Notes under the pieces: model-generated | The model's input: the letters and a program-made list of their open reading frames with translations, nothing else | Databases searched by the model: none | What the model was told of the DNA's origin: nothing | Position numbers and translations under genes: made by a program | Assembly (NCBI GenBank): GCA_963805305.1 | Contig: CAWDTM010000003.1 | Span: 620,001 to 684,000, forward strand | Direction of reading: 5' to 3' | Length of the DNA stretch: 64,000 nt | DNA from: CAVXEH01 sp963805305 | Lineage (GTDB): Bacteria; Chloroflexota; Limnocylindria; QHBO01 | Shown: one piece after another, positions 34,917 through 43,136 of the stretch | Layout: each line of letters begins with the position of its first letter | Numbering within the stretch: the stretch's first letter is position 1

Positions 34917-35564
34917 ATGGGCGCGCCCGCTTCCGCGCCCCGACCGCCGGCGTGGCTGGGATCGCTCGTCGACGCCGCCCCGGATGTCGTCGCGGTCTGG
35001 ATGGCGATGGGGGGCGACTTCGCGGGACTCCTGGCCGCCCGCCGGGAGATGCGTCGCCGCATCACGGTCGGCAGCGCCCAGGCCGTGCTGGCCCAGCAGC
35101 ACGCGATCGCCGATGCGCTGGCGGCCACGCTCCGCGACCTGCCCGCGGCGGCCCTCCGGGCGCCGGGCGGCGAGGAGGAATGGAACGTCGCACAGGCGTT
35201 CGCCCACACCACCGCGGCGCGCCGCTTCCTGCCCGCCTGGGCGGCGATGGCTGCCGCTGACGAGTGGCCCGTCGACCGGCCGCCGGTGGTGACCCCCTCC
35301 GTGCCCGGGCCACCTGACGCATCGGTCGAGGACCTGCTGATCCTGCTCGCCAAGAGCCGACGCTCCCAGGAGCGGTCCGCCTCGCTGATAGCCGGGCACG
35401 AGACCCGGCGCTGCCCCCTGGACCACCCCCTGGTCGGGCACCTTCGGTGCGGCGACTGGCTCCTCTTCGCGGGCGTCCACGACCTCATGCACCTCGAGCA
35501 GCTCCACCGGATCGGCGTCTCCGGTCACGGCGCTCGGCCCGTGCCCGGCTCGCCGGCGGCCTGA
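34917..35564 (+). CDS. DinB-superfamily protein
   Basis: 215 residues. The four-helix DinB pattern is visible: QHAIADALAATLRDL, EEEWNVAQAFAHTTAARRFL (first metal His) and DWLLFAGVHDLMHLEQLHRI (last His residues), giving the usual metal-binding histidine triad. Family members are thiol-dependent transferases or uncharacterised stress proteins. It sits directly between darA and a hypothetical gene, all on the plus strand. Confidence 0.75.
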   Translation: MGAPASAPRPPAWLGSLVDAAPDVVAVWMAMGGDFAGLLAARREMRRRITVGSAQAVLAQQHAIADALAATLRDLPAAALRAPGGEEEWNVAQAFAHTTAARRFLPAWAAMAAADEWPVDRPPVVTPSVPGPPDASVEDLLILLAKSRRSQERSASLIAGHETRRCPLDHPLVGHLRCGDWLLFAGVHDLMHLEQLHRIGVSGHGARPVPGSPAA

Positions 35565-35568
35565 CCCG

Positions 35569-36759
35569 GTGCGCGACCGGCCGGCCCCCATGGTCCTCGT
35601 CCCGGCAGCGGAGACCGGGCGAGCACCGTTCGGCTCGTATGCCGCCGTGGCGGAGACCGGGCGGCACCTGCTGGCCGCGGAGATGACCGGGCGGCTCGCC
35701 CGGGCCGGGGCCGTCGTCCAGGCACTCCCGGCTCCGTCCCAGCCGGCAGGACCCTTCCACTGGGGACGGTGGTTTGCGCCAGCGGCCCGAGCGGCACTAG
35801 CCGCGGCCCGCGAGGCCGACCGTGCGGTCGACGCGATCGGCTACGTGGGAGCCGGTGCCATGGCGCTCGCACCCGCGGAGGCCCTTGCGGACCTGCTCTC
35901 GCCCGTGCCCGGCGAGGTCGTGGCCAACAACCGCTTCAGCGCCGATGCCTTCGTGGTGGCCGCCTCACCGTCCGAAGGCAGCCCGGCGCCGGATGGCACG
36001 ACCAGGATGGGGCCGGACCTGGATCGCGCCCTCGACCGGCTCGACGCGTGCCCTACGGACAACACCGCCGTCCGCTGCCTGGAGAGCGGGGGCTTCCGCA
36101 GCCGCGACCTGGCACGGCAGCCCTGGACGCGGTTCGACGTCGACACCCCGCTCGACCTCGCCCTCCTGCGACTGGCCGGCCGCCTCCCCGAGGTCGCCTG
36201 GCGCCCCAGCACCGGGCTGGCCGGGTTCCTCGAGATGGCCCGTCTGCCCGGCGACCGGTCGCTGGACGTGCCAGGGCTCGGACCGGTCGCCGAGGTGATC
36301 CGCGACAGGGCGGGACAGCTGGTGGTTGCCGGGCGCGTGCCGGCGTCGGTGCTGGGCATGCTCGAGACGGAGACCGCCTGCCGCGTGCGCGCCTTTGTCG
36401 AGGAGCGTGGCATGCGGGCCGCCCGCGACCTGCGCCCGCGATCTCTCCTCGCCCGCTGGATCGAGGAACGCGGCGCGGCAGCGCTCGTCCGCGAGCTGGC
36501 GGGCCTGGGCGACGCGGTCATCCTGGACACGCGCGTCCTGATGGCCGCCATGGCGGGAAGCGCGGAGGCGGGGCGCTGGCCCGGTGAGGAGGAGCGATTC
36601 GCCTCGGACTTCGGCGATCCGGGGCCTGTCGGCACCCCGTGGCTCCACGAGCTCGTTTCGGCGGCCCGGGACGCATCGGTGCCGTTCATGCTGGGGGGTC
36701 ATGCGCTGATCAGCGACGGCCTGCGCGTGCTCGTCGCCGCGGCCTGGCTGGGCCGCTAG
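35569..36759 (+). CDS. Conserved-looking hypothetical protein, possible nucleotidyltransferase fold
   Basis: 396 residues, no signal peptide or membrane segment. MVLVPAAETGRAPFGSYAAV, VVANNRFSADAFVVA, DNTAVRCLESGGFRSRDLAR and RFDVDTPLDLALLRL suggest a GT-A/nucleotidyltransferase-like arrangement such as in CofC or MobA, but I do not recognise the family and would not assign a reaction. The start is either GTG 35569 or ATG 35590; neither has a clear ribosome site. It ends 164 bases before nuoA. Codon use is normal for the window. Confidence 0.7.
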   Translation: MRDRPAPMVLVPAAETGRAPFGSYAAVAETGRHLLAAEMTGRLARAGAVVQALPAPSQPAGPFHWGRWFAPAARAALAAAREADRAVDAIGYVGAGAMALAPAEALADLLSPVPGEVVANNRFSADAFVVAASPSEGSPAPDGTTRMGPDLDRALDRLDACPTDNTAVRCLESGGFRSRDLARQPWTRFDVDTPLDLALLRLAGRLPEVAWRPSTGLAGFLEMARLPGDRSLDVPGLGPVAEVIRDRAGQLVVAGRVPASVLGMLETETACRVRAFVEERGMRAARDLRPRSLLARWIEERGAAALVRELAGLGDAVILDTRVLMAAMAGSAEAGRWPGEEERFASDFGDPGPVGTPWLHELVSAARDASVPFMLGGHALISDGLRVLVAAAWLGR

Positions 36760-36765
36760 CGAGCT

Positions 36766-36794
36766 CCGACATCGGCGAGCGTGCCTGCTAGACT
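36766..36794 (+). promoter_or_regulatory. Promoter of the nuoA-led operon
   Basis: CCGACA (36766-36771), a 17-base spacer, then an extended -10 TGCTAGACT (TAGACT at 36789-36794). The same nine bases TGCTAGACT precede the sortase-like gene at 59200-59208. The leader to nuoA is about 120 bases. Confidence 0.6.
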
Positions 36795-36923
36795 TGAGAC
36801 GAGCGACTCGCGGGTTCCGCGACCGAGCTCCGAGAGCTACCTACGACAACCGAGCGCACGCGGCGCCGCGCGTTCGAGGCGCCCCGTGCCAGTCAGGCAC
36901 CCGCACGGTGCCGTGGAGTGGAG

Positions 36924-37283
36924 ATGGACCAGACCGGCCTGATCTACGTCATCGGCTTCGGAATCGCCGCGACGATCTTCGTCTTCGCAACGATCCTCGC
37001 CGCGTGGGTCCTCTCGCACCGCCGTCGCAGCCCCCAGAAGGGGCTCCCCTACGAGTGCGGGATCGACACCATCGGTGACACCTGGAGCCGGTTCGGGCTG
37101 GCCTTCTACCTGTTCGCCCTGCTCTTCGTCGCGTTCGACGTCGAGATCATCTTCGTCTACCTCTGGGCGGTGGTCATCAGGGCCATCGCCGTTCCCGGCA
37201 TCGTGATGATGGGGATCTTCCTGATCGTGCTCATGTTCGGGGAGTTCTACGCCTGGCGGAAGGGAGACCTCCGATGGCATTGA
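36924..37283 (+). CDS. nuoA: NADH-quinone oxidoreductase subunit A
   Basis: 119 residues with three membrane helices; IYVIGFGIAATIFVFATILA, the conserved loop PYECGIDTIGDTWSRFGLAF (with the Cys that marks the quinone-site loop) and FVAFDVEIIFVYLWAVV. Part of the quinone-side membrane arm of complex I. The ATG at 36924 follows a GGAG by five bases; a GTG two codons earlier is also open. It opens the first nuo operon and overlaps nuoB by 10 bases. Confidence 0.96.
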   Translation: MDQTGLIYVIGFGIAATIFVFATILAAWVLSHRRRSPQKGLPYECGIDTIGDTWSRFGLAFYLFALLFVAFDVEIIFVYLWAVVIRAIAVPGIVMMGIFLIVLMFGEFYAWRKGDLRWH

Positions 37284-37927
37284 GTCCCACCACCACACCC
37301 TCCGATCCCGCAACCGGGGCAGGGATGGAGCCCGCGGCGCCCCGCATCGTGATCCCGGATGACGAGCTGCTGGCGCCCTTCGACATGGAGGAGCATCCGC
37401 AGGGCGGCTTCCACGGCCTGCTCGAGGTGATCCCCACCAAGGCCGACCTCGTCCTCGACCTGATCCGCGCCAACAGCCTCTGGCCGCTCCTCTCCGGGCT
37501 GTCGTGCTGCGCCATCGAGATGATGAGCACCGCGACCAGCAAGAACGACATGGATCGCTTCGGGATGTTCCCGTTCCGCGCCTCGCCTCGCCAGTCCGAC
37601 GTGCTCATCGTGGCCGGCACCCTGACCACCAAGATGGCCGGTCCGCTGGTCCGCCTCTGGGAGCAGATGCCGGAGCCGAAGTGGTGCGTGGCCATGGGCA
37701 CCTGCACCACCTCCGGCGGCCGCTTCAAGCGAAGCTACAGCGTGGTCCAGGGCGTCGATCGGGTGATGCCGGTGGACGTGTACGTCCCGGGCTGCCCGCC
37801 GCGACCGGAGGGCCTGATCTACGGGATGCTCAAGCTGCGCGAGCTCGTGATGGAGCGTCGCGGGCAGTGGCGCACGTACGCCGAGCGCGGGCCACAGCGG
37901 CTCGCCTGGGAAGGGGACGTCCGCTGA
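37274..37927 (+). CDS. nuoB: NADH-quinone oxidoreductase subunit B
   Basis: 217 residues; carries the terminal cluster N2 that passes electrons to quinone. The ligand cysteines are all in place: the tandem pair in SGLSCCAIEMMS, one in MGTCTTSGGRF and one in YVPGCPPRPEGL. About 25 extra N-terminal residues and a 20-residue tail. Overlaps nuoA and nuoC. Confidence 0.97.
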   Translation: MALSPTTTPSDPATGAGMEPAAPRIVIPDDELLAPFDMEEHPQGGFHGLLEVIPTKADLVLDLIRANSLWPLLSGLSCCAIEMMSTATSKNDMDRFGMFPFRASPRQSDVLIVAGTLTTKMAGPLVRLWEQMPEPKWCVAMGTCTTSGGRFKRSYSVVQGVDRVMPVDVYVPGCPPRPEGLIYGMLKLRELVMERRGQWRTYAERGPQRLAWEGDVR

Positions 37928-38574
37928 CCGCCCCGGCGCGGGCCGGCGCACTGGTACGCCTGCTCGTCGACCGCCTCGGGGAGACGGCCACGGAGCTGTG
38001 GACCGACGAGGACACCGTCGAGGTCCAGGTCTCTCGCGAGCGGGTCGTGGACACGCTCCGCACGCTGCGCGACGACCCCGACTTCGGCTTCTTCTTCCTG
38101 GCCGATGCCGCCGCCGTCGACTACGGGGTCGGCAACCGGTTCGAGGTCGTCTACCACCTCTACTCGGATCGTCATCCGGCCTGGCTCCGCATTCGGGTTC
38201 CGGTGGAACGCAAGGACCCCCGTGCACCCTCGGTGACGGGGATCTGGCCGGGGGCCATGTTCCACGAGCGCGAGATGTACGACATGATGGGCATCGTCTT
38301 CGAGGGGAACCGCGACCTGCGGCGGATCTACATGTCGCCGGACTACCGCTCGTTCCCCCAGCGCAAGGACTTCCTGCTCCCCGATGACGCCGCGGACTCG
38401 CCCGCCGCCGGCGTGAACCCGCTCGAGCGGCCCGAGACCTGGGACCTGAGCGTCTTCACCCGCGAGCTGACGAGCGCGGGGGCGACGTACGCGCCCACGT
38501 CGAGCAGCGTGGAGGTCCCTGCGGAGGAATTCCCGCAGGCCGACGACGTCGCTGACAAGAGCCGACCCCAATGA
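37924..38574 (+). CDS. nuoC: NADH-quinone oxidoreductase subunit C, apparent CTG start
   Basis: 216 residues of the 30 kDa subunit: FEVVYHLYSDRHPAWLRIRV, WPGAMFHEREMYDMMGIVFE and FPQRKDFLLPDD. The frame contains no ATG, GTG or TTG where the protein should begin. The CTG at 37924 overlaps the nuoB stop (CTGA) and is preceded by AAGGGG at good spacing, so it is the likely start. An in-frame GTG lies about 57 bases upstream inside nuoB and is a weaker alternative. The separate nuoC (not fused to nuoD) overlaps nuoD by ATGA. Confidence 0.93.
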   Translation: MTAPARAGALVRLLVDRLGETATELWTDEDTVEVQVSRERVVDTLRTLRDDPDFGFFFLADAAAVDYGVGNRFEVVYHLYSDRHPAWLRIRVPVERKDPRAPSVTGIWPGAMFHEREMYDMMGIVFEGNRDLRRIYMSPDYRSFPQRKDFLLPDDAADSPAAGVNPLERPETWDLSVFTRELTSAGATYAPTSSSVEVPAEEFPQADDVADKSRPQ

Positions 38575-39857
38575 CCCGCGTGGACCCCGAGACCCGCATC
38601 CCCGATCCGATCGACCTCGATCGCGCCGAGGAGGCGCGCCTGCAGGCCGCCGCCGGTCTGCGGCCGTCGCCGCTGGCCGGACAGGGCGAATATGCCGGCT
38701 TCGAGCTCGTGGGCGTCCCGGAGCGTCCGCTCCAGACCGAGCGCGAGGTCGAGATGTACACCCTCGAAGAGGGCGAGATGCTCGTGAACATGGGTCCGCA
38801 GCACCCGTCGACCCACGGCGTCCTGCGGCTCGTGATCAAGATCCGCGGCGAGGTGGTCACGGACCTAGACCCGGTCTTCGGCTATCTGCACCGCGGCATC
38901 GAGAAGCTGTGCGAGAACGCGACGTACACCACGGCGCTGACCTACGTCGATCCCATGGACTACCTCTCCTCGATGCACAACGAGCACGCGCCGGCGATCG
39001 CGTTCGAGAAGCTCTACGGGATTCGCGCCCCCCGGCGCGCCGAGTACATCCGCGCCCTGGTCGTGGAGCTGAACCGGGTCTTCAGCCACGGGCTGATGGT
39101 TGGCTTCCTGGCCCTCGACATGGGCGGCATCACGCCCATCCTCTACGCCTTCATCAACCGGGACGAGATCGTCGAGCTGCTCGCATCCATCTCCGGGCAG
39201 CGGATGCTGTTCAACTTCTTCCGGGTCGGGGGCGTGAACTGGGACGTCAACGACGAGTTCCTCTCGCGGCTGGGGACCTGGCACTCGAACGTGATGCGAT
39301 CGGTGGGTGACAACGAGCGGCTCATCACCGGGAACGAGATCTTCCGGGCTCGCACCCGGGGGATGGGGGTGCTGACCGCGGACCAGGCCATCGCATACGG
39401 CGTCAGCGGACCGAACCTGCGGGCCTCCGGCGTTCCGTTCGACGTGCGCAAGGCGCACCCGTACTCCATCTACGACGAGCTGGAGTTCGAGGTCGTCACC
39501 CAGAAGACGGGCGACGTCTACGCGCGGTACCTGCAGCGGATCGCCGAGCTCAAGCAGAGCCTGCACCTCATCGACCAGATCATGGACCGCATGCCGCACG
39601 GTCCCGTGCAGGCGCAGGTGCCGGGGATCATCCGGCCCAAGCCGGGACGCGCCTACGGGGCAGTGGAGAGCCCGCGCGGCCTGTACAGCGTGTACGCCAT
39701 CAGCGACGGCGGCCCCACGCCGTATCGGTTCCGGATGCGCGACCCCAGCTTCATCACCCTCCAGGTGATGCCCATGCTCATGCCGGGCCACCTCATCGCC
39801 GACACCATGGCGGTGATGGCCAGCCTGGATCCGGTGATGGGCGGAGTGGACAAGTAG
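38571..39857 (+). CDS. nuoD: NADH-quinone oxidoreductase subunit D
   Basis: 428 residues of the 49 kDa quinone-binding subunit. LVNMGPQHPSTHGVLRLVIK contains the quinone-site histidine, and DPVFGYLHRGIEKL, HNEHAPAIAFEKL and GVSGPNLRASG are family-typical. About 60 N-terminal residues precede the core. Ends immediately before nuoH. Confidence 0.97.
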   Translation: MTRVDPETRIPDPIDLDRAEEARLQAAAGLRPSPLAGQGEYAGFELVGVPERPLQTEREVEMYTLEEGEMLVNMGPQHPSTHGVLRLVIKIRGEVVTDLDPVFGYLHRGIEKLCENATYTTALTYVDPMDYLSSMHNEHAPAIAFEKLYGIRAPRRAEYIRALVVELNRVFSHGLMVGFLALDMGGITPILYAFINRDEIVELLASISGQRMLFNFFRVGGVNWDVNDEFLSRLGTWHSNVMRSVGDNERLITGNEIFRARTRGMGVLTADQAIAYGVSGPNLRASGVPFDVRKAHPYSIYDELEFEVVTQKTGDVYARYLQRIAELKQSLHLIDQIMDRMPHGPVQAQVPGIIRPKPGRAYGAVESPRGLYSVYAISDGGPTPYRFRMRDPSFITLQVMPMLMPGHLIADTMAVMASLDPVMGGVDK

Positions 39858-40868
39858 ATGAACCTGGACCTGCTCCTCGGGATCGGGCGCTTCGTCCTCT
39901 CCACGACCCTGCTCCTCCTCCTCACCATCCCCACCGCGTTCGTCATCATCCAGGTGGAGCTGAAGGTGATCGCGGGCATGCAGCGCCGCTTCGGCCCCAA
40001 CCGCGTGGGCCCGTGGGGAGCCTTCCAGAGCACGATCCATGGCTTCAAGGTGCTCGCCAAGGAGGATGCCATCCCCGACCAGGCCGATCGTGGGACGTTC
40101 ACCCTGGCGCCCTGGATGGTCTACATGGCGGCCGCCATGAGCATGCTCGTCATCCCGTTCGCGCCGGGCGCCGTCGCGGCGGACTTCAACATCGGCGTGA
40201 TCTACTTCTTCGCGGTCCTGGGGCTCTCGGTCGTGGGCCTCCTCGTCGCAGGCTGGAGCAGCTACAACAAGTACTCGCTGCTGGGCGGCCTGCGCAGCGC
40301 CGCGCAGATGGTGAGCTACGAGATTCCCCTGACCCTTTCCGTGGTCGGGGTGGTGATCCTCTCCGGATCCCTGAACTTCAGCGACATCATTGCCCACCAG
40401 CTGGCGCACGGCTGGAACGTGTGGTGGCAGATCCTGGGCTTCCCGGTCTTCTTCATCGCCGCCATGGCGGAGATCAACCGCACCCCGTTCGACCTGGTGG
40501 AGGCCGATAGCGAGATCGTTGCCGGGCCGTACACCGAGTACTCGGGGATGCGCTTCGGCTTCTTCTTCTTCGCCGAGTACGTGGCGCTCTTCATCATGAG
40601 CGCCATCATGGTCGCCCTCTTCTTCGGTGGCTGGCTGGCCCCCTGGCCCTTCCCCGGCCAGCTCGGCGGCTTCGCCGGGACCCTCTACGGCCTCTTCTGG
40701 TACTTCGGAAAGACCTACTTCTTCGTGTTCGTCGCCGTCTGGATGCGCACGACGCTGCCGCGCATCCGCGTCGACCAGCTGATGGGCGTGGCATGGAAGG
40801 TCCTGCTGCCCCTCGCGCTCGTCAACCTCTTCGCGACCGCGATCGCGGTCGTGGCCTTCAACCTGTAG
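39858..40868 (+). CDS. nuoH: NADH-quinone oxidoreductase subunit H
   Basis: 336 residues, eight membrane helices. MQRRFGPNRVGPWGAFQ (quinone-channel loop), AMAEINRTPFDLVEADSEIV and MRTTLPRIRVDQLMGVAWK are diagnostic of the subunit that links the peripheral arm to the membrane arm. Its ATG follows the nuoD stop with no gap. Confidence 0.97.
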   Translation: MNLDLLLGIGRFVLSTTLLLLLTIPTAFVIIQVELKVIAGMQRRFGPNRVGPWGAFQSTIHGFKVLAKEDAIPDQADRGTFTLAPWMVYMAAAMSMLVIPFAPGAVAADFNIGVIYFFAVLGLSVVGLLVAGWSSYNKYSLLGGLRSAAQMVSYEIPLTLSVVGVVILSGSLNFSDIIAHQLAHGWNVWWQILGFPVFFIAAMAEINRTPFDLVEADSEIVAGPYTEYSGMRFGFFFFAEYVALFIMSAIMVALFFGGWLAPWPFPGQLGGFAGTLYGLFWYFGKTYFFVFVAVWMRTTLPRIRVDQLMGVAWKVLLPLALVNLFATAIAVVAFNL

Positions 40869-40883
40869 GAGCGTTCGAGACTG

Positions 40884-41729
40884 ATGGCGTTTCCCGGCTC
40901 CGGCATCTTCACCGGCATGGCGACCACCCTGCGCAACCTGTTCGCGACCAAGGTCACCCGCCAGTACCCGGAGGAGCGGCCCCAGATGGCGGAGCGCTGG
41001 CGCGGGAGGCTGGACCTCATCTACGACGCGTTCGGCGAGCACAAGTGCGAGGTCTGCTTCCAGTGCGCGCAGGTCTGCCCCGTCGAGGCCATCGACATGT
41101 CCGGCTTCGACGCCCAGGGCAACCGGATTCGCTACGGGATGCCGGAGATCTACGACGAGCGCAAGGATCCCAACGCCTATCGACGGGCCGGGCTTCCCGA
41201 GCGGCCAATGCGCAACCCGGCCCGCTGGGACGAGGCCATCGACACCACGTTCGTGGACGGCGTCATCGGCTCGTACGGCGGACGTCCCGAGTCGCTGGTG
41301 GCCATCTTCGCCGCCATCCAGGCACGGTTCGGCTACCTTCCCGAGCGCGCGCTGCGCCGGGTCAGCGACCGCATGAGCATCCACTGGGCACAGGTCTTCG
41401 GTGCCGCGGGCCTGGGCGGGTTCCGGCTGCTCCCCACCGAGGGGCACCTCGTCACCGTGTGTGACTGCGCCGCGTGCCGCTTCTCCGGCGGCGACGCGCT
41501 GCTGCGGGGCCTCGAGGAGGAACTGGGCATCCGGGCCGGCGAGACGACGCCGGACGGAGAATTCACCCTCGAAGTCGGGACCGATGTCGGCGCCGGGGCC
41601 ATTGCCCCGGCGGTCCGCGTGGACACCCTGGTCTACGGACCGCTCAGCGTCGACGAGGCCAGGCATCTCGTCCACGAGCGCCGCGCGACTGCTATCGCCG
41701 CCGCGGCCGGCACGGCGAGCGGGTCCTGA
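40884..41729 (+). CDS. NuoI N-half fused to degenerate NuoE-like domain
   Basis: 281 residues. Residues 28-75 look like the start of NuoI (YPEERPQMAERWRGRLDLIY, then C55-x2-C58-x2-C61-x3-C65-P) but only one of the two [4Fe-4S] motifs is present. Residues 136-265 are a NuoE thioredoxin-like domain (AAIQARFGYLP, GHLVTVCDCAACRFSGG, ETTPDGEFTLE). NuoE normally has four [2Fe-2S] cysteines. The first pair is here (Cys193, Cys198, with an extra Cys195), but the second pair is Asp234 and Gly238. The N1a cluster is therefore lost or altered. It takes the place of nuoI in the operon, right after nuoH and before nuoF. Confidence 0.85.
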   Translation: MAFPGSGIFTGMATTLRNLFATKVTRQYPEERPQMAERWRGRLDLIYDAFGEHKCEVCFQCAQVCPVEAIDMSGFDAQGNRIRYGMPEIYDERKDPNAYRRAGLPERPMRNPARWDEAIDTTFVDGVIGSYGGRPESLVAIFAAIQARFGYLPERALRRVSDRMSIHWAQVFGAAGLGGFRLLPTEGHLVTVCDCAACRFSGGDALLRGLEEELGIRAGETTPDGEFTLEVGTDVGAGAIAPAVRVDTLVYGPLSVDEARHLVHERRATAIAAAAGTASGS

Positions 41730-41731
41730 GC

Positions 41732-43102
41732 ATGGCCGGCGACGTCCCGAAGCTTTCCCCCCAGATCCGCCTCCTCGACGGCGGCGAGCCGCGCCTGCTG
41801 ACGGACATCGGCCGCATCGATCCCGACTCGATCGCGTCGTACCGCGAGCACGGGGGCTACGCCGGCCTGGAGCGGGCGGTGACCCAGCGCTCCCCCGAGG
41901 AGGTGATCGGCGAGATCGAGGCCGCCGGTCTTCGCGGGCGCGGCGGGGCCGGTTATCCCACCGGGGTCAAGTGGCGCGCGGCCCGCGCGGCAGCCGGCGA
42001 CCGCAAGGTCGTGGTCGCCAACCTCATGGGCGCCGATCCGACCAGCCTCGGCGACCGGACCCTGGCCGAGGGGAATCCGCACCTGGTCCTCGAAGGGCTC
42101 CTCATCGCGGCCTACGCGATCGGTGCGTCGGAGGCCATCGTCTCCGTGCGTCGCGACTGGACGACGGCCGTCGAGCGGCTGCGCCACGCGGCGGCGGAGG
42201 CCGAGACGGCACGCTTCGCGGGGTACCTCGTGCTGGGCACGGACACGAGCATCCAGCTCAGCATCCAGGAGGGCTCCGGAGCCTACGTCGCAGGAGAGGA
42301 GACGGCGCTGCTGGCAGCCCTCGCGGGAGATCGTGGGATGCCCTGGATTCGGCCGCCGTATCCAACCGAGCGCGGCTACGCCGGCGCCCCGACCGTGGTG
42401 CAGAACGCGGAGACACTGGCCCACGCGGCGTGGATCGGAGCCCACTCGGCGGAAGCGTTCGCCTCCATCGGCTCCCAGGCGAGCCCCGGCACCAAGCTCG
42501 TCACCATCCTGGGCAGGGTCAACCAGCCCGGCGTGGTGGAGATCCCGCTCGGCACCGTTCTCATGGATATCCCCAACCTGGCCGGCGGGGGAACAGGCCC
42601 GGTGAAGGCCCTCTTCGTGGGCGGACCCGGCGGTGGCGCCATCGAGGCGGCGTCGCTGGAGCTCAGCTATGACTACGAGCCCCTCGCCGAGCGTGGCGCC
42701 CGCATCGGCTCCGGCACCATCCTCGTCACCGACGCCGACACGTGCATGGTCGATACGGCCCGCTTCCTGCTCGACTTTTCGGCCCGCGAGGCCTGCGGCA
42801 AGGCGGTACCCTGCCGGATTGGGACGCGACGCCTGGTGGAGGCGCTGGACCGGGTCCTGGCATCGACGCCGCGCCCGGACGATTTCGATCTCCTGCGCGA
42901 TCTGTCGCGCAAGATGCGGGACACCGCGCTGTGCGGGCTCGAGGCCCTCGCGCCCAACCCCATGCTGACCACGCTCGAGCGCTTCGGTGAGGAGTACCGG
43001 GCCCACGCGGAGCGGGGCGAGTGCCTGGCCGGCGCCTGCCGGACCGATGGCCTCCCTCCCCTCCTCTCGCCGTTCGACTCGATCGAACCGGCGGCATCCT
43101 GA
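41732..43102 (+). CDS. nuoF: NuoF-like subunit with altered NADH loop and incomplete N3 site
   Basis: 456 residues with the NuoF fold. The FMN motif GLRGRGGAGYPTGVKW and SGAYVAGEETALL are kept. The usual CNADE-x-EPG loop that lines the NADH site is replaced at 96-104 by ANLMGADPT. In the N3 ligand motif (normally C-x2-C-x2-C plus a distant Cys), Cys355, Cys361 and Cys401 are present but the middle residue is Ala358 (EACGKAVPCRIG). FMN binding is likely; NADH oxidation through a normal N3 cluster is doubtful. It follows the NuoI/NuoE fusion by two bases. Confidence 0.88.
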   Translation: MAGDVPKLSPQIRLLDGGEPRLLTDIGRIDPDSIASYREHGGYAGLERAVTQRSPEEVIGEIEAAGLRGRGGAGYPTGVKWRAARAAAGDRKVVVANLMGADPTSLGDRTLAEGNPHLVLEGLLIAAYAIGASEAIVSVRRDWTTAVERLRHAAAEAETARFAGYLVLGTDTSIQLSIQEGSGAYVAGEETALLAALAGDRGMPWIRPPYPTERGYAGAPTVVQNAETLAHAAWIGAHSAEAFASIGSQASPGTKLVTILGRVNQPGVVEIPLGTVLMDIPNLAGGGTGPVKALFVGGPGGGAIEAASLELSYDYEPLAERGARIGSGTILVTDADTCMVDTARFLLDFSAREACGKAVPCRIGTRRLVEALDRVLASTPRPDDFDLLRDLSRKMRDTALCGLEALAPNPMLTTLERFGEEYRAHAERGECLAGACRTDGLPPLLSPFDSIEPAAS

Positions 43103-43136
43103 CAACCACCGCGACGAGACGGGTAGCATTGCGCCA

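Noticed and set aside
38865..41675. 936-residue minus-strand frame across nuoD-nuoH
   Set aside because: Opposite to conserved complex I genes; biased composition and no motifs.
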